34,150 bases of DNA from Bipolaris cookei. Taxonomy: Eukaryota > Ascomycota > Dothideomycetes > Pleosporales > Pleosporaceae. The notes under the pieces are model-generated. The model searched no databases. It saw only the letters and a list, made by a program, of their open reading frames with translations, and had not been told where the DNA came from. The translations under genes and the position numbers were made by a program. The stretch is taken from contig NRSV01000123.1 of assembly GCA_002286855.1 (NCBI GenBank), positions 12,044 through 46,193 on the forward strand. The letters run 5' to 3'. Shown piece after piece: positions 29,793 through 34,150 of the stretch; positions within the stretch are counted from its first letter, which is position 1; every line of letters starts with the position of its first letter.

Positions 29793-30635
29793 CAAAGTTA
29801 CTATGACATAGAATAGTTTGAACATGATCCATGGCGATATACCACAATCTCAATATCAATCATCTCAACTGACTAAGTGCTGTAAAATTCTTTCTATTAT
29901 TTCTTGTGTAGCTATGACTTGAAATGTTTCTACATATCTGTTTGCCGTATAGCGTGTCAGATTAATCATTTTAGAAAAGAATGGCAGGCCACAACCCAAG
30001 GTGCCGAAATCGGGTAATGTATCTATGTACAAATGTGATTGTTTAGAGAAATGCGTCTATTATGCGGTTTGATGTGTTGGGATTATGATGAAGAATACAA
30101 TGAAGTATTGACAAAGAGGCACTACTCGTATACAACTTGAGGCTTGAGAGAAAAGAAGACGCCCCATGCGCATGGGCCGCCTTCTACTAAGTTCTGGGCG
30201 GATAGTGCTGCATAATACGCCAGACCGTTGTTGTTATTGAACGTACATGCACAAAGATACGGTTTTGCTGATAGTGGGCATATCCATAGTAGCCAACCTG
30301 GTGGTGTTCATGGTTGTAATCTAATCTAAGATAATGTAGAAGGAGGAACTGAACTTGTAACCCTAGATGTTGGGCTTTGCTTCTCTAATAAAAAAACTCT
30401 AGCAGAGTTGGGAATGATGAATTTGATTGGCAGATTGATTGGCTCAAATCACTTTTTGCTATTTTATTCTAGAAACAAAAACCATTGACGAGCAATCGTA
30501 CGTCGGGTCTCAGGATATACCTTTGTTGAAAGCATGTCGCAGCTGACGCGTCAAGCGCCATAGTAATAGATACATATATGAATACCCATGCAGCCGGCCA
30601 AACATGACGGCTTGGGAATACTAGTCTGATATTTG
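29793..30635. other. Convergent intergenic region between the UstYa-like and tyrosinase genes
   Basis: Searched by eye for a RiPP precursor (signal peptide plus repeated cores between Lys-Arg sites): none seen. On the minus strand 30122-30307 is open for 62 codons (CTFNNNNGLAYYAALSAQ, WGVFFSLKPQVVYE), but it has no ATG in frame and no recognised domain. It could be a last exon of an unrecognised small gene or chance. Confidence 0.4.
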
Positions 30636-31916
30636 TTACTCGTCAACATATTGGTAACACAATGGCCAAGCCTCAATGTCAAGCAACATGGCCGGTGTCA
30701 TTGGCACACTGTGAATGTCAAAGAGCATGTGATGGTCTACGTCGGCTTCGGGATCATGGCGTGGGCCCTGAGGGTCTTGTGCGTTCAGGGACCTTCCCGA
30801 AAAGGCGGCGAAGTTTAATGGGTGGTGATGTTGCCACTGCAGCATTAGTGTCAGTAAGGCTGCATCATGGAGGTGTAAAGCCATCCGATAGCATGTGGTT
30901 CGGAAACTTACCTTATTCCACAGCCGGTCAAGCTGTGCATGGTGCAGCCAAAACAGAGGGTCATTAGGCGTGAAAGCTTGTGTCATACCATTGCAGTCGT
31001 CTGACGGCATTGAGTTTGGGCAGACTCCCGCCAAGTCGGCTCAAATGAAGATTGTGAACGGCGTTGTGACTTTCTGTCAATTCGTGCTGGAAGGCAAAAA
31101 AGTCACCCGTGGTCTTCTCAGTCGCATTGCGGATAAAGGCTGGTGTAAGTGTCGTGTTTAGAGGCTTCTCGTGTGGGAACCAGCCGGTGATGAGGGTCAG
31201 ATTTCTGCGCAGGCCATGAGCAACAGGCCACGCAAGCTCAAAGTTGCCTAACGACGAGGCCAAAGCGCCCGTCGCGACTGTACAATCCACCTCGCGCGAA
31301 AACGAAGATTGGCAAGTTCCCGTCCCGCCCAAACCATGTTCGGGCGATGCGTCAAACACGGGTGAGTTGAAGAGATTTGCATGATCACGGGTCCAATCCC
31401 AGTATGGCGTCGGCCCCGTATATCGGCAAGTTTCTCGCATCGATGCGTCGAACAGGTGAATGAACCAGCGATCTGTCCTCCCATCAGCGTTCATTCGACT
31501 AGCACCAAATGTAGACAATGCAACGCACGCCATGGCAAGAAATAAGCGTTATCATGCGCACTGTACGCTGCTAATGCATGCGAGTACGAAAAGTCGTCGT
31601 ACAGGCTCCTCTTCCCACTTAGTATCGTCTGCGCTGGCGTCAAGGATAGTCGTTGGTGCCGTATTCCTGCTAGGCACTACAGTGAAGTAGTAACCCATGT
31701 TAGCAGCACAGTCAACTTAGTCGAGCGAAGACGCACCTTGACAGCTCCCAACCACTCGGTCTTTTCACTATTCGCTAGTGTCCGCCACTCCTTACGTATC
31801 ACTGAATTGCGACATTTCTGCGCTCGCGATGCAGTCATCTCCTGTGCATACAAGACTTGAAAGCCAGCAAGAATGGCAAGGATGCCGAGCAACAACATCA
31901 ATCGATTCATTGCCAT
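30636..31916 (-). pseudogene. Secreted tyrosinase (type-3 copper), four exons, frame broken in the CuB region
   Basis: Exons 31737-31916, 31529-31676, 30912-31472 and 30636-30836; introns of 60, 56 and 75 bp with GTGCGT/GTGCGT/GTAAGT donors and TAG/CAG acceptors. The protein, about 360 residues, starts with a signal peptide (MNRLMLLLGILAILAGFQVL). CuA histidines lie in SYSHALAAYSAHDN and in the FLPWHRW motif formed across intron 2. CuB has HNAVHN and PNDPLFWLHHAQLDRLW. Between HNAVHN and the downstream block the frame slips by one base at 31050/31051, and the downstream frame has a TGA nine bases later (minus 31043 region), so no full CuB site can be made from this sequence. The length mod 3 of exon 3 confirms the slip. 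Alternatives are a sequencing error at an assembly-prone duplicated site or an unusual exon border; no GT-AG pair was found there. In dikaritin clusters a tyrosinase (e.g. UstQ) oxidises core-peptide tyrosine. Confidence 0.85.
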
Positions 31917-32270
31917 ATGTGCTTGGTTCAGGTAGCAAAAGGGAAGAAATTGTGTATAGAGAAATTAAGAGGCTGTCTTCATCACTGTACAAGCAAGAAA
32001 TTAAATACTTGCTTATACACTAGTCCAAGAAGCTAGATTACCATGTGACTACAACTCGGGTCAGGAAGGATAGGCCCTTTTAACAGGGCTACAGTGTTGA
32101 TACTAGCAAGGTTCAAACGCTTCTATACATGGCCGAAATGTACAAAGTTTTGCAACAGATATCCGTAGGAGCAACACGACTAGTTAAGAAGGACATGACG
32201 GTTACAGCCAACTTGGAATTGGAAAAACACGCAGCTCTTACTTACCTCGATCTAACGACCAACCAAGACA
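31917..32270. promoter_or_regulatory. Shared divergent promoter of tyrosinase and methyltransferase genes
   Basis: 354 bases between two ATGs pointing outward. A TATAAG (minus strand) at 32012-32017 serves the tyrosinase side. Next to it is a perfect inverted repeat AAGCAAG (31991-31997) / CTTGCTT (32008-32014) with a 10-base spacer, the layout of binding sites for dimeric fungal Zn2Cys6 regulators. A short open frame at 32129-32425 overlaps the next gene in another frame and is taken as chance. Confidence 0.5.
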
Positions 32271-33756
32271 ATGAGTACCTTAGTTTCTCTTGCCCGCTTC
32301 ATCCTTCTCTTTACATACGGTATTTTACCCATCTACTTCGCGTATGCCGAATCGTGCTCAACCAATATCACACCTGTCTTCTCCTCACTCTCCGAGTGCG
32401 CCCAAGACCTTCATACTGCACTTGATTGCCCGCTTGCAGGCACCTGTGCTCCAGAATCTGCACAAGTTTTTGAGCCTTCCCCCAACTCCACTAACATAGT
32501 GCTTGCTACCCAAGGCATAAGACCGGAATATCCTGTCCTTCCTAATGGATTGGCAAATTGCATCAATTCCTTTGAGCAGTACTCATTCCTCGCAGAAAAT
32601 GTGATCCAGCGAAGGCATGAGCGCCATGCCAAGCAGAGCCCAACACAGAAGCTGATCAGCAGCAAGCTTGGCTATCCCATGCACTTCGACAAGGCCAACA
32701 AGGGAATCAAGGTGAACACTCAATTTGCCGAATACGTCGCACAGGTGGGAAGACAACTTTATAATACTGGTATGCAAGAATTAGAGGATAAGGAAGAGGC
32801 CGATTTTGGACTTGTCAATCTAGCCTTTGGACACCTTATGCGAGACTGGAGTTCCCAGGGTATGCAAGAGAGGCAGTCCGTACTTCCGCCCATCATGACA
32901 GGGCTTGAGGAGCATTTTGGTGACAAGAGTATGGGAAAAAAGGTGCTTGTGCCCGGAAGTGGTATGGGCCGGCTAGCAAGTGATATTGCAGATTTAGGTA
33001 AGTAAACTTTGTGTCTCAAGTCTATACAAACATGCTTATATGGGCGCAGGCTACGACGTCACGGCTAACGATATGGACTACGGCTCCATATTGGTCTATC
33101 ACATCTTAAGAAACTATACCACCTCGCTGAATCAGTACACTCTGCAACCCTTTGTTACTGCATGGGCGCATCAGCCCAACCCTTCGTCGCGCTACTCTGC
33201 TATAACAGTGCCAGACCACATGCCAAACCAGGCCGTCAAGCTTGTCGAGGGCGACTTTCTAGACGTGTTTCCTGACGACGCTCAGTTCGACGCCGTTGTC
33301 ACTTTGTTCTTCATCGACATGTCTGACAACGTGATTGACTTCTTGAGCAATATCCATCGCCTCCTAAAACCTGGTGGAGTATGGATTAACCTTGGACGTA
33401 CGTAACAGTCGCAACCTCTAGCAAGAACAAACCACCCTCTTCTCTTATACTCTCCTCTTTCTTATTAAACTCGTGCTAATGCTTAAATAGCGCTAAAATG
33501 GCACTCCTTCTCAGAGCTCTATCTATCTGCAGAAGAAGTACTTAAGCTAGCAGACCTCCTTGGATTTAATGTTGACATGTCGTCAAGAAAGAGCATCAAT
33601 AGTGTCTACGGTGAGCAGCCAGACTCTCTACTCAAGTTCACTTATGGTAAGAGCTTGTTGTTTTCGTTATTCAAGTCCTACTTTGTAAAGACATAGTCCC
33701 AGTTACTAATAAAGTTATTAGTTGCTCAATTCTGGAAAGCGACGAAGAGGGAATAA
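32271..33756 (+). CDS. N2227/carnosine N-methyltransferase-like SAM methyltransferase with signal sequence, four exons
   Basis: Exons 32271-32997, 33050-33397, 33491-33646 and 33722-33756; introns of 52, 93 and 75 bp, all GT-AG with GTAAGT/GTACGT/GTAAGA donors. The product, about 421 residues, has a hydrophobic N-terminus (ARFILLFTYGILPIYFAYA) and a Cys-containing stretch. The N2227 (PF07942-type) domain follows: FGHLMRDWSSQGMQERQSVL, SAM motif KVLVPGSGMGRLASDIA, acidic post-I region YDVTANDMDYGSILVYH, FDAVVTLFFIDMSDNVIDFL, LLKPGGVWINLG then PLKWH, ending in VAQFWKATKRE. The family N-methylates histidine-containing dipeptides or small substrates; fungal members also occur in peptide pathways. 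The signal sequence is unusual for the cytosolic carnosine enzymes and would place it in the secretory pathway with the UstYa-like protein and tyrosinase. The gene appears intact and is divergent from the tyrosinase. Confidence 0.88.
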
Positions 33757-33880
33757 ATGTCGTACGGGATAAGGAAATCTTTTTCCATACCTTAACTCAA
33801 GCCTTATAATACCATTTCAGCCAATTTATATCACTAGAGTGTCTTTATCTTTGATTATTTTTCTTATTATCTAACTAATA

Positions 33881-34059
33881 ATGTGTTACACCACCGAGCG
33901 GCACAGTCTGCTCACTAAAACAACATCACAACAATAACGCGTCATGTTTCGATAACCACAACAGTGTAGAAGCTATACTGGAGCTAATATTTAACTAGTA
34001 GTCTCTGAGCGTAGTAGAAATCCAACTCAAGGTATTCGACGCGCTGAAAAATTCTATAA
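33881..34059 (+). mobile_element. 5' fragment of a Fot1/pogo element of the 1277-3085 family
   Basis: After TA at 33879-33880 the sequence ATGTGTTACACCACCGAGCG follows the 1277 terminus with a few changes. It continues through the start-codon region and first about 50 codons of the transposase (GIRRAEKFYN, with in-frame stops). Similarity ends at 34059, where tyrosinase-derived sequence begins. The remainder is outside the window. Confidence 0.85.
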
Positions 34060-34150
34060 CTTCATTTGAGCCGACTTGGCGGGAGTCTGCCCAAACTCAA
34101 TGCCGTCAGACGACTGCAATGGTATGACACAAGCTTTCACGCCTAATGAC
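34060..34150 (+). pseudogene. Duplicated tyrosinase exon segment fused to the pogo fragment
   Basis: These 91 bases are the exact reverse complement of 30960-31050 in the tyrosinase gene, covering the start of its CuB exon part (PSDDCNGMTQAFTPND). The copy shares the in-frame TGA of the gene copy and runs off the window. Being exact, it is either recent, maintained by conversion, or an assembly repeat. Confidence 0.9.

Noticed and set aside
32129..32425. A 98-codon gene before the methyltransferase
   Set aside because: It overlaps the signal-peptide region of the methyltransferase in another frame and shows no recognisable domain.

Overview
The window reads as a transposon-rich stretch of a filamentous ascomycete genome. 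Host genes carry 47-93 bp introns with GTAAGT/GTACGT-type donors, several proteins have secretory signal peptides, and the transposon families (Fot1/pogo, Tc1/mariner, hAT, Copia, a small self-primed LTR element) are typical of Pezizomycotina. The Dothideomycetes/Pleosporales look is an inference from gene style only. Several broken transposases carry CAG/CAA to TAG/TAA or TGG to TAG changes, the pattern expected from RIP, but other stops are not RIP-type. A single N at 15960 marks an assembly join, so links across it are not secure.

Layout. 1-5271: three diverged Fot1/pogo (DDE_1) transposase relics, all on the minus strand; the middle one is a full element with 50-bp inverted repeats and a TA duplication. 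5431-6605: an intact three-exon gene for a secreted periplasmic-binding-protein-like protein. 7686-9592: a Tc1-like element carrying a 262-bp solo LTR. 9801-12238: a second Tc1-like copy, hit by a 188-bp solo LTR and by a 223-bp solo LTR that itself holds a 1358-bp mariner-like element. 12239-14571: a 5'-truncated hAT copy (minus) with a second 262-bp solo LTR. 14704-15959: LTR and gag of a small LTR retrotransposon with a self-priming-type primer site. 15961-17590: the 3' half of a Copia element. 17697-18144: a cyanovirin-N-like gene cut off by a hAT element (18145-20643), which is itself cut by another hAT family (20644-23340), which is cut by a Copia element (23341-28522, minus).

28523-34150 is the gene-bearing end: a UstYa-like (DUF3328) gene, a secreted tyrosinase gene broken inside its second copper site, and a divergently transcribed N2227/carnosine-type SAM methyltransferase. 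UstYa-like protein, tyrosinase and methyltransferase is the enzyme combination of dikaritin-type fungal RiPP pathways (ustiloxin and phomopsin families). No precursor peptide gene was recognised here, so this is a candidate partial or decayed cluster, not a demonstrated one. At the extreme right edge a Fot1/pogo terminus is fused to an inverted 91-bp exact copy of the tyrosinase gene. The copied block begins at the base where the tyrosinase reading frame breaks.

All repeat boundaries, splice sites and target-site duplications were read by eye. No search or alignment was run.
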